From assembly GCA_035942915.1 (NCBI GenBank), contig DASZCR010000256.1, forward strand, positions 1-5,866: a stretch of 5,866 bases of DNA, given 5' to 3'. The position numbers and the translations under genes were made by a program. The notes under the pieces are model-generated. The model saw only the letters and a list, made by a program, of their open reading frames with translations. It did no database searches and had not been told where the DNA came from. Of this stretch, positions 5,591 through 5,866 are shown in pieces; the first letter of the stretch is position 1, and every line of letters starts with the position of its first letter. Source of the DNA: DASZCR01 sp035942915 (GTDB taxonomy: Bacteria; Acidobacteriota; Blastocatellia; Pyrinomonadales; Pyrinomonadaceae).

Positions 5591-5866
5591 CATTCGATTC
5601 CCTCAAGCGGCCACTGCCGGTCGATGAATTCGAGGTGGAGGCGCGGGATGCCGTCGGGGCCGGTGCGCGCGGCGCGGACGGCGGCGACGACCGAGAGGCC
5701 CGTCTCCGTGCTGGTCAGGCGGACGAAGCGCCCGCGCTCGACCTTGAGCGTCGTCCAGACGGCGGCGCCGCGGCGGCTGATGTTCTCCGTCACCGTCTGC
5801 TCTTCGGCCGTCACGCGCCCCTCGGCGTCGAAGACCTCCAGCCGGACGTTGACGGCCATCTGGAGC
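5590..5866 (-). CDS. PilZ-domain protein, C-terminal part (5' end outside window)
   Basis: The frame is open to the right edge of the window and stops at TGA 5592-5590, giving about 91 visible residues. AVNVRLEVFDAEGR, TENISRRGAAV (an N-x-S-x-x-G version of the PilZ D/N-x-S-x-x-G motif), a G-x-x-V-x-L strand, and the closing VVAAVRAARTGPDGIPRLHLEFID fit a PilZ beta-barrel. PilZ domains commonly bind cyclic di-GMP; the paired RxxxR motif would lie just upstream and is not visible, so binding cannot be judged. An ATG at 5859-5857 lies within the domain's first strand and is probably internal. The gene converges on etfA, with no functional link implied. The stop codon overlaps the outer edge of the heptamer palindrome. 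Confidence in the family is moderate because the N-terminus is missing. Confidence 0.7.
   Translation of the reverse strand, partial: LQMAVNVRLEVFDAEGRVTAEEQTVTENISRRGAAVWTTLKVERGRFVRLTSTETGLSVVAAVRAARTGPDGIPRLHLEFIDRQWPLEGIE

Noticed and set aside
1..5866. A novel defence, mobile or biosynthetic system
   Set aside because: All genes with recognisable features belong to well-known families of acyl-CoA oxidation, regulation or scaffolding. I saw no transposase, integrase, nuclease, toxin-antitoxin pair or RNA gene on either strand.

Overview
The window is GC-rich, densely packed bacterial chromosome with short intergenic gaps. It contains no RNA gene, CRISPR array, transposase or phage gene that I can see. 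The gene content (a long-chain-type acyl-CoA dehydrogenase, a TetR regulator, etfB-etfA, and TPR and PilZ proteins at the edges) fits a free-living heterotroph that oxidises fatty acids or other acyl-CoAs. Base composition and protein style remind me of Acidobacteriota (Blastocatellia-like), but that is a weak guess that only a homology search could settle.

Layout. At the left edge is the 3' end of a TPR-protein gene (+). Converging on it is a two-gene minus-strand run: the acyl-CoA dehydrogenase gene (1039-2802) and, 74 nt downstream, a histidine-phosphatase-superfamily gene (236-964). A 162-bp divergent control region follows. It holds a perfect 9+2+9 palindrome of the TetR-operator type, flanked on each side by a plausible -10 element, one per direction. 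To the right on the plus strand lie the TetR regulator (2965-3609), etfB (3717-4523) and etfA (4549-5529). The right edge carries the 3' part of a PilZ-domain gene on the minus strand, converging on etfA. Between etfA and the PilZ gene is a striking 31-bp perfect inverted repeat built from AATGATG heptamers. It reaches into both genes' 3' ends.

How the genes work together. The dehydrogenase oxidises acyl-CoA to trans-2-enoyl-CoA and reduces its FAD. EtfB-EtfA, the electron-transfer flavoprotein, accepts those electrons and passes them to the quinone pool. The TetR protein, encoded between them, probably binds the shared palindrome, represses both divergent transcripts and is released by an acyl-CoA ligand. 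The block therefore reads as a self-regulated first step of beta-oxidation plus its electron sink. This is a known type of arrangement, not a new system.

The parts most worth a second look are the heptamer palindrome that appears to supply the stop codons of two converging genes, the face-to-face promoters sharing one operator, and the phosphatase that has Ser where the family's second catalytic His is expected.
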